Positions 53,216 to 61,612 of a stretch of DNA of 64,000 nt are shown one piece after another. This DNA comes from Pseudomonas sp. FEN (GTDB taxonomy: Bacteria; Pseudomonadota; Gammaproteobacteria; Pseudomonadales; Pseudomonadaceae), in assembly GCF_904067045.1 (NCBI RefSeq), contig NZ_CAJFDC010000010.1:186001-250000 (forward strand), given 5' to 3'. Below the pieces are notes generated by a model, which saw only the letters and a list, made by a program, of their open reading frames with translations, made no database searches and was not told the origin of the DNA. How positions within the stretch are numbered: position 1 is the first letter of the stretch; each line of letters starts with the position of its first letter. Both the position numbers and the translations under genes were made by a program.

Positions 53216-54440
53216 GGGCGCCGGTCCACAAGGCCAGCAGGATCAGCAACTGGGCCGGCACCACTCGGCGGGCGAAAGCGCCGCCGCCGCTGGACCAGGC
53301 CATCACACACTTGGATAGGGTATTGGTGCCGAAGGCCGCCAGAATCGGCCACCGGGCGTTCTCGGCCAGCAGTTGGCCAGATTTGACCAGCGCGGCCACC
53401 GACGCCGAGGCCGAGTGCACGTCGGCCAGCCCCCCCAGCATCGATGCGGCAAACAATCCGGAGGCGCCAAATCGAGCCTGCAGGGCGCTGGTCACAAAAA
53501 ACAGGCCCGAAATGCCGACGACGACCATCAGCGTCAGTTTGAGGTTGAAGGCATGTCCGGTGTTGATCAGCGGGCCGATCTCCGAGTCCGTGGGTTTCAT
53601 CAGCCGCAGTGCATAGGACAAGGTTACCGCGCTGCCCAGCAGGAAAGGCAACCAGAGCCGGGCAAGGGTGGCCGGGCTGATGGCGCTGAGCACCAGGCCG
53701 AGCAGAATCGTCGTGGCCAGGTTCGACAGGATCGCCGCGGTGGCGGCTTGCTGCATGAGTTCGGGTTGCTGGCGCGCCCGACTGCCCATGGCGGCGATGG
53801 TCGCGGTGCTTGAGACGAAGCCGGAGGCAATTGCGGCCAGGCTCAATCCATACCGGGCGCCGAGTACCCGGATGGCGATATGCCCCACGGCACCGACACT
53901 CATCATCAGTACTGTCAACAGGCAGATCGAGCGTGGGTTGATGGCCTGATAGGGGCCGATGAAGGCGTCAGGCACCTGGGGCATGATCACCAGCGCCGCC
54001 GTCGCCAGGATCAGCCCGTCCTTGACTTCGGTTTCGCTCAGTTGATTCAGGGCGAAGCGGTGCAGGCTCTGCCGGAAATTCAGCAACAAGGTCAGGATCA
54101 CCGCAAGGGCCACCGCCAGGCCGGCCTTGCTGTTGCACAAAGCACCGAGTAGCAGCACCAGCAGCAGGGCGACTCCGGTGGTCATGCCCGGATCCTCGCT
54201 GCGCCGTTTGAAGTAGGCCATGCTGGCGAGCAACGCCAGCGCCAGTGTCAGGGCGCTGAGCAGCAGGGGACCGCCGAGCAGCAGGCCGACATAACCGAGC
54301 AGGGAGGTCAGGGCGAAGGTGCGCAGGCCGGCGAAACGACGGTCCGCTCCCTCGCCTTTCCGGCGTTCGCGCTCGAACCCGACCAGCAGGCCCAGGCCCA
54401 GGGCCGAGGCCAGGTTGGTAGCGTGAGTGAAGGTTTCCAT
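53187..54440 (-). CDS. MgtC/DUF4010 family membrane protein
   Basis: A 417-residue polytopic protein. The N-terminal ~140 residues are the MgtC/SapB domain (LGLGLLVGFERERRKGEGADRRFAGLRTFAL cut signature GFERERRKG). The C-terminal ~270 residues match DUF4010 with about seven helices. It likely modulates ion or Mg2+ handling or transports an unknown solute. An FNR box centred 60 bases before its ATG puts it under oxygen-responsive control, with a predicted leader of ~20 bases. Its 3' end overlaps zapE by 29 bases on the other strand. Confidence 0.87.
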   Translation of the reverse strand: METFTHATNLASALGLGLLVGFERERRKGEGADRRFAGLRTFALTSLLGYVGLLLGGPLLLSALTLALALLASMAYFKRRSEDPGMTTGVALLLVLLLGALCNSKAGLAVALAVILTLLLNFRQSLHRFALNQLSETEVKDGLILATAALVIMPQVPDAFIGPYQAINPRSICLLTVLMMSVGAVGHIAIRVLGARYGLSLAAIASGFVSSTATIAAMGSRARQQPELMQQAATAAILSNLATTILLGLVLSAISPATLARLWLPFLLGSAVTLSYALRLMKPTDSEIGPLINTGHAFNLKLTLMVVVGISGLFFVTSALQARFGASGLFAASMLGGLADVHSASASVAALVKSGQLLAENARWPILAAFGTNTLSKCVMAWSSGGGAFARRVVPAQLLILLALWTGALIQGWLMSG

Positions 54441-54493
54441 ACTGCGGACCCCTGTGTGTTGTCTCAGGGTGAGGTCTATCAGGCCCCCGGTGT

Positions 54494-54507
54494 TTGATAT
54501 GCGTCAA
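54494..54507. promoter_or_regulatory. FNR/Anr box upstream of the DUF4010 gene
   Basis: TTGAT-ATGC-GTCAA matches TTGAY-N4-ATCAA with one mismatch. Placing it at -41.5 gives a start near 54459 for the leftward gene. Confidence 0.65.
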
Positions 54508-54558
54508 GGCCGCTGAAGGGCAGAGCCGTATTCGCCTCGCCTCGCCGCTGAGTCCGCT

Positions 54559-54572
54559 TTGACGTAAATCAA
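54559..54572. promoter_or_regulatory. FNR/Anr box upstream of the first universal stress gene
   Basis: TTGAC-GTAA-ATCAA is a full consensus match. At -41.5 it would give a start near 54607 and a ~92-base leader before the universal stress gene at 54699. Confidence 0.8.
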
Positions 54573-54698
54573 ACCGCTAGGGCCGGGGCGCTCCATCATG
54601 ACCACAATGTCTCGATCTGCCGATAACGGCGAGATTTGCCGAGTGGTATTCAACCAGTGCCACTAGCGGCCGGGAGCCTGTTGCCCCAGAGGTGCGCC

Positions 54699-55613
54699 AT
54701 GTCCGACTACCAACGTATTCTTTTGCTCGCGCCACCTGCGATGAGCCACAGTCCCGCCTTCGATCGGGCCACCGAGCTGGCCCTGTCTTGCGGGGCCGCC
54801 CTGCATATCCTGGCTTTCGACTATGTACCGACCCTTGACGTGGCCACGCTGTTCGATCAGAAGGCCATGACCCAGGCCCGCGAGGGTTATCTGGAACTGC
54901 ATCGCCGCTGGCTGCACCAGGAGACCGATCACCTGCGGGGCCGGGGTCTGGATGTGAGCTGCAATATCTTCTGGTGCCAGCATCCATTGCAGTCGATCGT
55001 CGAGTACATTCGTGACCTGAACATCGATCTGCTGATCAAGGATGTCCACTTGGAACCGGGGCTCAAGCGCCTGTTCGCCACGCCACTGGACTGGCAGTTG
55101 TTGCGCGATAGTCCGGTCCCCGTGCACCTGGTGGCGGGTCACAGCCAACCGTTGCCGCGCCATGTGCTGGTGGCGGTGGATTTAGGTGGGGAGCAGGCCG
55201 AAGAGCGTTTCAACGACAGGCTGGTCCAGGCCGGGCAGGCGTTTGCCCGGCAATGCGCGGCGACGTTCAGTCTGGTGCATGTGCATGATAAGTCCCGTTC
55301 CTATATCCACGAGATGGGTTGGGGCACCTTGCCGATGGCCGAGGGCCTGGAAATGGCCAGCCGTGCCAATGAGCAGCAGGGATTCAAGGCCCTGGCGGAG
55401 CGCAACGGGGTCGAGAAAAACCAGCGGCATTTCCTCACGGGGCCGGTTATCGAGGCCCTCGGCAGTTTCGTCGAGCACAACGCGGTGGATGTGCTGGTGA
55501 TGGGTACCCGCCATTCCCACGGCCTGGACAGCATCCTCGGCAGCACGGCGGAAAATATCCTCTATCGCAGTGCTTGCAGCCTGTTGGCCCTGCGCCCGGC
55601 ACGTCTTGTCTGA
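54699..55613 (+). CDS. Tandem universal stress protein (UspE-like), copy 1
   Basis: A 304-residue protein with two Usp domains (about 4-140 and 150-300). The second ends with the nucleotide-binding pattern MGTRHSHGLDSILGSTAENIL and CSLLAL. GAGGTG lies 6 bases before the ATG. Tandem Usp proteins bind ATP or AMP and support survival under anaerobic or starvation conditions in Pseudomonas, often as Anr targets. A consensus FNR box lies upstream. Three paralogues follow within 7 kb. Confidence 0.92.
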   Translation: MSDYQRILLLAPPAMSHSPAFDRATELALSCGAALHILAFDYVPTLDVATLFDQKAMTQAREGYLELHRRWLHQETDHLRGRGLDVSCNIFWCQHPLQSIVEYIRDLNIDLLIKDVHLEPGLKRLFATPLDWQLLRDSPVPVHLVAGHSQPLPRHVLVAVDLGGEQAEERFNDRLVQAGQAFARQCAATFSLVHVHDKSRSYIHEMGWGTLPMAEGLEMASRANEQQGFKALAERNGVEKNQRHFLTGPVIEALGSFVEHNAVDVLVMGTRHSHGLDSILGSTAENILYRSACSLLALRPARLV

Positions 55614-55622
55614 AGAAGTGTC

Positions 55623-55653
55623 TGGCGAGGACCGCGCGCAACGGTCCTCGCCA
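55623..55653. terminator. Hairpin between convergent genes
   Basis: TGGCGAGGACC and GGTCCTCGCCA pair around a 9-base loop between the Usp gene and the GNAT gene. No long T run; a shared hairpin for both 3' ends is plausible. Confidence 0.5.
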
Positions 55654-55665
55654 AGGGGGAAGTGA

Positions 55666-56235
55666 TCAGGCTTGCAACGACAGCCGGTGAATGACCTGGG
55701 TTGCATCGTCGGGATCGCGTTCGCGACTGAAGTGCAGGTCGTCGGCCAGTTGGCGCATGTGTACGTTGGAAGCACTGTCGATGGAGTACATCTGGGTAAA
55801 GTGATTTTGGCGTGCCGCTTCGATCAGGTGCTTCATCAGGATCGCGCCCAGGCCACGATGCTGCCAGTCATCGGCGACAGTAATGGCACATTCGCATTCG
55901 TGCTCGGCGCCCGAGGCGGCATAGCGGCTGATCCCCACTTCGCGCAACTCACCATTGTCATGGGCCAGGGCCACATAGGCCACGCGATTGTGGGTATCGA
56001 CATTCATCAACTGGTTCATCAGGACCGGGCTGGGATCGACGATCTCGCCCAGGAAGCGCTGGTGGCGCGATTCCGGGGACAGGCGCTGGATAAAGGCCTT
56101 TTCCCGCTCGCGGTCTTCGGCCCGCAGTGGCCTGATCAGGACATGGGTACCGTCCTGCAGGGCTTCGATCCAGTGTTCGCCTGTCACGGAGGAAAAGTCA
56201 GGCAGGTTCAACGGGGGGGTATTGAGGTCGGGCAT
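55666..56235 (-). CDS. GNAT-family acetyltransferase under FNR control
   Basis: A 189-residue acetyltransferase of the Pat/AcuA-like single-domain group. HVLIRPLRAEDREREKAFIQRLS is its N-terminal part, and VADDWQHRGLGAILMKHLIEAARQN carries the acetyl-CoA loop (QHRGLGA). GAGGAG lies before the ATG. A perfect FNR box at 56313-56326 predicts a 43-base leader. It sits among oxygen-responsive genes, so it may modify a protein (such as acetyl-CoA synthetase) under low oxygen; substrate is not known. Confidence 0.88.
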   Translation of the reverse strand: MPDLNTPPLNLPDFSSVTGEHWIEALQDGTHVLIRPLRAEDREREKAFIQRLSPESRHQRFLGEIVDPSPVLMNQLMNVDTHNRVAYVALAHDNGELREVGISRYAASGAEHECECAITVADDWQHRGLGAILMKHLIEAARQNHFTQMYSIDSASNVHMRQLADDLHFSRERDPDDATQVIHRLSLQA

Positions 56236-56312
56236 GATCAGAACTCCTCGAACGGGTAAGGTCGTGGGCCGGTATCGGTGTTCTGTTTCTACGCCGTGGT
56301 GGGTGTTCGCGC

Positions 56313-56326
56313 TTGATTCAAATCAA
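56313..56326. promoter_or_regulatory. Perfect FNR/Anr box upstream of the GNAT gene
   Basis: TTGAT-TCAA-ATCAA is an exact match to the FNR consensus, 78 bases before the GNAT ATG. Confidence 0.85.
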
Positions 56327-56414
56327 AGACCGGCACAACTCACGAGGTGTCGGTCGGTATGGCAAAAAGCGGCATGGCCGCTTTCGCAACCTGGGGCATT
56401 CGACAAGCGCCGGG

Positions 56415-57173
56415 TTACAGCGGATTGCCATGTTGGCCGCAACCGGCAATCAGCGCCTTCAAGCCGATCGGGTCAAGGATCTTCACTTCCCGCGCGTGGA
56501 CTTCCAGCAGGTTCAACTCCCGCAGCCGGGCGATCCCGCGGCTGATGGTTTCCAGGCGCAGGCCCAGGTAGGAGCCGATCTCTTCGCGACGCATTCTCAG
56601 GATAAAGTTGAACGGCGAGTAACCGCGCAGGGACAAGCGTTGCGAGAGATTGAGGAAAAACGCCGCCAGACGCTCATCCGAGTTCATATTGCCCATCATC
56701 AACAGCAGGCTGTGGTCCCTGACGATTTCCCGGCTCATCAGTAGTTTGTTCAGATTGTGCTGCAAGGAGGGCAGGTCCCGGGACAAACGCTCCAGTTGGG
56801 AGAAATGGATCGGACAGACTTCGCTGTCCTCCAGCGCCACGGCATTGCAGGCGTGGCGATCTTCGCTGATGGCATCCATGCCGAGCATTTCCCCGGTCAT
56901 CTGAAAGCCGGTGACCTGCTCGCGGCCATCCTCCGAGGTCAGGGTGGTCTTGAAAAAGCCCAGGCGCACCGCGTACAGGGCATGCAAGGGGTCGCCCTGA
57001 CGGTAGAGCGTGTTGCCTTTCTTGATCTTCACGCGCTGCACGATCAGATCGTCCAGGCGTTTGACTTCAGTGTCGTTCAAGCCCAGGGGCAGGCACAGTT
57101 CCAATACGCTGCAATTGGCACAGGCGGACTTCAGGCCCAGGGGCTTGAGTTTGAGAGTGTCGCAATCGTTCAT
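56415..57173 (-). CDS. FNR/Anr-family [4Fe-4S] oxygen-sensing regulator
   Basis: A 252-residue CRP/FNR-family regulator. C18, C21, C27 (CANCSVLELC, spacing 2 and 5) and C120 match the four iron-sulfur ligands of FNR. The cNMP-like core and dimer helix follow. The HTH (REEIGSYLGLRLETISRGIARL, cut at ETISR) has the E-x-x-SR recognition set for TTGAT-N4-ATCAA. Its gene lies between Usp and GNAT genes rather than beside hemN, suggesting a second FNR paralogue, as seen in P. putida. An FNR box in its divergent promoter may give autoregulation. Confidence 0.9.
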   Translation of the reverse strand: MNDCDTLKLKPLGLKSACANCSVLELCLPLGLNDTEVKRLDDLIVQRVKIKKGNTLYRQGDPLHALYAVRLGFFKTTLTSEDGREQVTGFQMTGEMLGMDAISEDRHACNAVALEDSEVCPIHFSQLERLSRDLPSLQHNLNKLLMSREIVRDHSLLLMMGNMNSDERLAAFFLNLSQRLSLRGYSPFNFILRMRREEIGSYLGLRLETISRGIARLRELNLLEVHAREVKILDPIGLKALIAGCGQHGNPL

Positions 57174-57271
57174 TTTGAAACCTCTGTATCCGGAGGGGGG
57201 CGTCCGTCCCGGGTTAATACCGATACAAAGACACTCTGCTTTGGGTCAGCGTAACAGGTGTAGTCGGTTGC

Positions 57272-57285
57272 TTGAGATAAATCAA
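57272..57285. promoter_or_regulatory. FNR/Anr box between the FNR gene and Usp copy 2
   Basis: TTGAG-ATAA-ATCAA has one mismatch to consensus. It fits a start near 57320 for the rightward Usp gene and near 57237 for the leftward FNR gene. Confidence 0.7.
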
Positions 57286-57352
57286 GCGCCTGGCTTGTGA
57301 ATGGGGTAAGTAAATCCGTGGAGTATCTTCATTCCGCCTCGGAGCCCCTGCC

Positions 57353-58255
57353 ATGAGCGACTATCAACGCATTCTGCTGATTACCGATACCCACTGCCGG
57401 GCGACCCCCGCCCTGCATCGCGCGGCAACGCTGGCGCGCGCCTGCAAAGCGGGAGTGCATCTGGTGCTCTTCGACTTTGTCGAGGCCATCGCGGCGATGA
57501 CCCTGTTCAACCACGGTGCCGGAACCCTGGCCCGAGAGGGCTTTCTGGACAAGAAACGCGAAAAACTTGCCGAACTGGCGCAGAGCCTCACCAATCAGGG
57601 GCTGGAGGTGAGCTACGACGTGGTCTGGTCGCAACATCCGCATGCGGCCATTCGCGACTATGTCAAGGACATCGAGGTCGACCTGGTGGTCAAGGATATG
57701 CGGGTCGAGTCACAGCTCAAGTGCGCGCTGATCGGCCCCACCGACTGGCATCTGGTACGTCAGTGCAGCAAACCGGTCATGTTGGTCCGGCACGATGCGC
57801 CGGCGCGGCCGAAGAATTTCGTCGCGGCGGTAGCCCTGGAGAATGTCGGCGACGGCGAAACCACGCGCGACGACCAGGTGATTCGCCTGGCCAGCGAACT
57901 GGCGATGATCTGCGACGCGGACCTGGAACTGCTGCATGCCTGCGATATTCTCGCCGGTTATGAGTTGATGCAGGAGTATCCATGGGATTCGGATGCGGCG
58001 GCGGCCCTGCAGAAATTGCGCAGCCAGGCCTTCGATGACTTGGCCAGCCGCCATCAGGTGCCGGGTCGACGCCGCCATTTCCTGCTCGGGCAGGCGATCC
58101 AGCGGGTGGAGGAGTTCGTCCGCGAACGGGAAGTGGATACCTTGGTCATTGGCCGCTCCCAGGCCGATGCCTTTCCCTGGCTGGGCAGTTTTGCCGAGTC
58201 GCTGCTGTCGCAGCCGCCTTGTTCGGTGTTGACCCTGGGTACCGACTCGATCTGA
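57353..58255 (+). CDS. Tandem universal stress protein, copy 2
   Basis: A 300-residue two-domain Usp protein (MSDYQRILLITDTHCR). The second domain ends VIGRSQADAFPWLGSFAESLLSQPPCSVL, where the nucleotide-binding G-x9-G pattern is modified (WLGSF), suggesting altered ATP binding. GGAG precedes the ATG and an FNR box lies 68 bases upstream. It shares the EVDLVVKDMRVES segment with its paralogues, which marks this Usp subfamily. Confidence 0.9.
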   Translation: MSDYQRILLITDTHCRATPALHRAATLARACKAGVHLVLFDFVEAIAAMTLFNHGAGTLAREGFLDKKREKLAELAQSLTNQGLEVSYDVVWSQHPHAAIRDYVKDIEVDLVVKDMRVESQLKCALIGPTDWHLVRQCSKPVMLVRHDAPARPKNFVAAVALENVGDGETTRDDQVIRLASELAMICDADLELLHACDILAGYELMQEYPWDSDAAAALQKLRSQAFDDLASRHQVPGRRRHFLLGQAIQRVEEFVREREVDTLVIGRSQADAFPWLGSFAESLLSQPPCSVLTLGTDSI

Positions 58256-58263
58256 GTCCCGCG

Positions 58264-58291
58264 CCGTCGACCGGAGTGATCCGGTCGACGG
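58264..58291. terminator. Hairpin between convergent Usp and alcohol dehydrogenase genes
   Basis: CCGTCGACCGG-AGTGAT-CCGGTCGACGG, an 11-bp perfect stem located between the two stops, without a T run. Confidence 0.5.
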
Positions 58292-58301
58292 GCGTCGCCG
58301 T

Positions 58302-59375
58302 TCATGGCGTGATCGACACTTTCATGACCCCGTCGCGCTGGTGGGCGAACAGCTCATAGGCGGCTTCGATATCGTCCAGTTTGAAACGGTGGGTGACCAG
58401 CGGCTTGAGGTCGACGCTACCGGCGGCGACCACGGCCATGAGTCGGCGCATGCGTTCCTTGCCGCCGGGGCAGAGGGTGGTGATGATCTGTTTGTCGCCC
58501 AGCCCGGCGCTGAAGGCATCCAGCGGAATCCGCAGGTCGGAGGAGTAGACCCCGAGGCTGGAGAGGCAGCCGCCCGGACGCAGGACGCGCAGGGCGGACT
58601 CGAACGTGGTCTGGGTGCCCAGGGCCTCGATGGCGGCGTCGACACCCCGGCCGCCGGTCAGCGCCATGATCTGCTCGACCGGATCGCCCTGGGTGAAGTC
58701 GACGATATGGGTTGCGCCCAGGCGCCGCGCCATGTCCTGGCGGGCCTTGATCGAGTCGACACCGATGATGGTACTTGCCCCTTTGAGCTTGGCCCCGGCC
58801 ACCGCGCACAGGCCGATCGGGCCGAGGGCGAAGACCACCACGCAGTCGCCGATCTGGATCCCGGCTCGTTCGGCGCCGCTGAAACCGGTGGACATGATGT
58901 CGGGACACATCAGTACTTCCTCGTCGCTCAGAGCGTCCGGTACCGGGCTGAGGTTGACCATGGCATCGGGTACCCGCAGGTACTCGGCCTGGCAGCCATC
59001 GATCAGGTTGCCGAACTTCCAGCCACCGCTGGCCTTGAACCCGTGGGGGGTATCCGGGCCGTCCTGGGACGAGCAGCCGCACAGGCAGGCGTAACTGTGG
59101 CCGCTGGGAGTGATGGCGCCGGCGATGACCCGTTGGCCCTCATGGAAACCGCTGACCGCCGAGCCGAGCTTTTCGATGATGCCCACCGGTTCATGGCCGA
59201 TGATCAGCCCCGGCGCCACCGGGTATTCGCCCTTGAGGATATGCACGTCGGTGCCGCAGATCGTGGTGGTGGTGATACGGATCAGCGCGTCCAGGGGGCC
59301 GATGTCCGGGATGGGCTTGTCCTGTAGCACGATCCGGTTTTTTTCGACGAATACCGCCGCTTTCATCATCGTCAT
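58302..59375 (-). CDS. Zinc-dependent alcohol dehydrogenase
   Basis: A 357-residue medium-chain dehydrogenase. Catalytic zinc ligands are C40 (TTTICGTDVH) and H61/E62 (IIGHEPVG). The NAD-binding part begins VVVFALGPIGLCAVAGAKLKGA. The structural zinc loop is unusual (YACLCGCSSQDG). GGAG lies 9 bases before the ATG at 59375; longer frames upstream are not coding. A perfect FNR box lies 65 bases before the start. It may dispose of electrons or oxidise an alcohol under oxygen limitation. Confidence 0.9.
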   Translation of the reverse strand: MTMMKAAVFVEKNRIVLQDKPIPDIGPLDALIRITTTTICGTDVHILKGEYPVAPGLIIGHEPVGIIEKLGSAVSGFHEGQRVIAGAITPSGHSYACLCGCSSQDGPDTPHGFKASGGWKFGNLIDGCQAEYLRVPDAMVNLSPVPDALSDEEVLMCPDIMSTGFSGAERAGIQIGDCVVVFALGPIGLCAVAGAKLKGASTIIGVDSIKARQDMARRLGATHIVDFTQGDPVEQIMALTGGRGVDAAIEALGTQTTFESALRVLRPGGCLSSLGVYSSDLRIPLDAFSAGLGDKQIITTLCPGGKERMRRLMAVVAAGSVDLKPLVTHRFKLDDIEAAYELFAHQRDGVMKVSITP

Positions 59376-59439
59376 GATTTCACTCTCCATGGCAGGATCG
59401 GGTGGGAGGTCCATGCTGCGACAACGCGCTTGTCGCGGT

Positions 59440-59453
59440 TTGACCCAGATCAA
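59440..59453. promoter_or_regulatory. FNR/Anr box upstream of the alcohol dehydrogenase
   Basis: TTGAC-CCAG-ATCAA matches the consensus exactly. At -41.5 it gives a start near 59405 and a 30-base leader. Confidence 0.85.
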
Positions 59454-59513
59454 ACCGAGGTCGCCCAGGGGTGGTGGCCATCGCTGTCGGCGGCGCGGAC
59501 AAGCCGTCGCTAC

Positions 59514-59527
59514 TTGATGTAAATCAA
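59514..59527. promoter_or_regulatory. FNR/Anr box upstream of Usp copy 3
   Basis: TTGAT-GTAA-ATCAA matches the consensus exactly. It faces the rightward Usp gene; predicted start near 59562. Confidence 0.85.
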
Positions 59528-59658
59528 GGCCCTGTCGGCCGGGCGTCGCAGAATCGAGGATGACCGATTCTCTTCGGGTGGACACCTTCAATCCTTGCCT
59601 TGTGAAGTCGTCGCCCGCTACCCGGCGCGCTCGACAGGGCGTGCCTTGGAGGTGTTCC

Positions 59659-60579
59659 TTGTCTTCACGTCCACGCTTGCTGTTGGTTGCCCCCGCCGAA
59701 ATGACCCACAGCCCGGCCTTCGACCGGGCCCTGGCGCTGGCCAAGGCGATGGATGCTTCGCTGAGCCTGGTGGCCTTCGTCTATCTCGATGTGTTGCATC
59801 AACTTGATCTGCTCGAAACCGATCAACGCGAGGAGATTCGCGAGGTATATCTGCAGCGTTATCGCCAGTGGCTGGAGCAGGAGGCGCAGGCCATGCGCGA
59901 CGAAGGGGTCGAAGTGACGACCGAGGTCAAGTGGGACCTGCCGTCGTTGAATGCGTTGTCCAGTTACGTGCGTTCGCAGCATCCCGACCTGCTGATCAAG
60001 GATGCCCACCAGGAGTCGGCCCTCAAGCGGATTTTCTTCACCCCACTGGACTGGCGCCTGCTCTGCGACAGCCGGGCGCCGATCCATCTGGTCACCGCCC
60101 AGGGCATGCCCGCGCCACGCAAGGTGCTGGCCTGCGTCGACGTGCTGCGCGACGACGTCGCGACGCGCGAGCTCAACGACCGGATCATCGACCAGGCGGC
60201 CCGCTTCGCCACGCACTGCAAATGCCCGTTGCATCTGTTGGGGGTCTATGACTGGACGGCCTTGTATGTCGCCGATATCGGGATCGGCAAGGTGCCGGTT
60301 TCGGTCAGTCCCAGCTATGACGAGCGCAAGCTCAAATTCCTGCACCTGGCTGACAAACATGCCCTGCACAAGGACAACCGGCATTTCATTGTCGGTACCC
60401 CGACAAAGACCATCGTCGAGTTTGTTGGCCAGGATGTCTTTGACGTGCTGGTCATCGGCACCGTTACCCACCGTTCGTTCAACAAGCTGTTGGGCAGCAC
60501 GACCGAGAGCCTGTTGTATCAACCCCCGTGCAGCCTGCTGGTGATCAAGCCCGCCGAACTGCCGGATTTCGCCCAGTAG
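59659..60579 (+). CDS. Tandem universal stress protein, copy 3 (TTG start)
   Basis: A 306-residue two-domain Usp protein. No ATG fits the family N terminus; TTG at 59659, with GGAGGTG 6 bases before it, gives SSRPRLLLVAPAEMTHSPAF, aligning with copy 1. A frame from an ATG at 59560 would add 33 unlike residues. The C-terminal nucleotide motif is IGTVTHRSFNKLLGSTTESLLY. DLLIKDAHQESALKR matches its paralogues. It has a perfect FNR box upstream and is followed by copy 4 after 59 bases, so they form an operon. Confidence 0.85.
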   Translation: MSSRPRLLLVAPAEMTHSPAFDRALALAKAMDASLSLVAFVYLDVLHQLDLLETDQREEIREVYLQRYRQWLEQEAQAMRDEGVEVTTEVKWDLPSLNALSSYVRSQHPDLLIKDAHQESALKRIFFTPLDWRLLCDSRAPIHLVTAQGMPAPRKVLACVDVLRDDVATRELNDRIIDQAARFATHCKCPLHLLGVYDWTALYVADIGIGKVPVSVSPSYDERKLKFLHLADKHALHKDNRHFIVGTPTKTIVEFVGQDVFDVLVIGTVTHRSFNKLLGSTTESLLYQPPCSLLVIKPAELPDFAQ

Positions 60580-60638
60580 ATCGATGCACAACGAGCGGCG
60601 GTCCGGCGCTCCGCACATCTTGTCCGTAGAGGTATGTC

Positions 60639-61526
60639 ATGAGTCAATACCAGCGTCTGCTGCTCATCACCGATCAGCACCTGCCCCATTCTCCGGCTGT
60701 CAAGCGTGCCGCCGCCCTGGCGGCCGCCAGTGGCGCGGCCTTGCATATCACCGCGCTGGTCCAGCCACCGCCGCGCATTCACCTGATTGAGTCGGGCATG
60801 GATGAACAGGCCCGCGCCGCGTACATGGATAAATACCGGATCTGGCTGGAAGGGGCGACCGAAAGCTTGCGCGGCAGAGGCTTGCAATTGACCATCGAAG
60901 CGCTCTGGAGCACCCGTCCATTGCGCGACATCCTGATCCATGCCCGTGAGATCAAACCCGACCTGCTGATCAAGGATGTCTACCTGGAGCCACTGCTCAG
61001 GCGGGTTTTCACCACGCCGCTGGATTGGCAACTGCTGCAGGAAAGCCCGGTGCCAGTGCACCTGGTCAACCATGTCACCTCGGCGTTGCCGCGACGGATA
61101 GTGGCGGCCGTCGATACTTCCACCGGGGACGAGGGCATCACCGAGTTCAATCGCAAGATCATCCGCGAGGCCGAGGCCATGGCGCTGCAATGCGACGCCG
61201 AACTGCACTTGCTGTATGCCTACGACCTGTCGCCGGCGTTCATGGCCGATCCCAGTGTCACGGTGGTCTGGCTCGATGAGCTGCGTGCCGCCTTGCTCGA
61301 GCCTTTCGCCAGGCTGGCGGACGACTATGGCGTGCCGGCCGATCGCCGGCATTTCCTGATGGGCTCGCCGGTGGGGGTGATCGCCGATTATGTCCAGGAC
61401 AATGCGATTGATGTGGTGGTGATGGGCTCGGTCCAGCCCAAGGGGCTGGGCAAGCTGATTGGCGATACCACCGAGCGGACCCTGCAGATTCCCGAATGCA
61501 GCGTGCTGACGGTCAAGCCCGACTGA
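60639..61526 (+). CDS. Tandem universal stress protein, copy 4
   Basis: A 295-residue two-domain Usp protein (MSQYQRLLLITDQHLPHSP). The C-terminal motif is MGSVQPKGLGKLIGDTTERTLQ and CSVLTVKPD. PDLLIKDVYLEPLLRRVFTTPLDWQLL is the segment shared by all four (split across its length). GAGGT precedes the ATG. It has no FNR box of its own and probably depends on the promoter of copy 3. A strong terminator follows. Confidence 0.9.
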   Translation: MSQYQRLLLITDQHLPHSPAVKRAAALAAASGAALHITALVQPPPRIHLIESGMDEQARAAYMDKYRIWLEGATESLRGRGLQLTIEALWSTRPLRDILIHAREIKPDLLIKDVYLEPLLRRVFTTPLDWQLLQESPVPVHLVNHVTSALPRRIVAAVDTSTGDEGITEFNRKIIREAEAMALQCDAELHLLYAYDLSPAFMADPSVTVVWLDELRAALLEPFARLADDYGVPADRRHFLMGSPVGVIADYVQDNAIDVVVMGSVQPKGLGKLIGDTTERTLQIPECSVLTVKPD

Positions 61527-61554
61527 GTCGCGGCTTCTCAGATGAGGCCCATTG

Positions 61555-61590
61555 AAAAGCCCCTTGGCGCTCACCGCCAAGGGGCTTTTT
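61555..61590. terminator. Bidirectional rho-independent terminator
   Basis: AAAAGCCCCTTGGCG-CTCAC-CGCCAAGGGGCTTTTT: a 15-base stem with T run to the right and A run to the left, ending both the Usp operon and the antiporter gene. Confidence 0.93.
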
Positions 61591-61612
61591 CATGACACCA
61601 CGCCAAGGCGTG

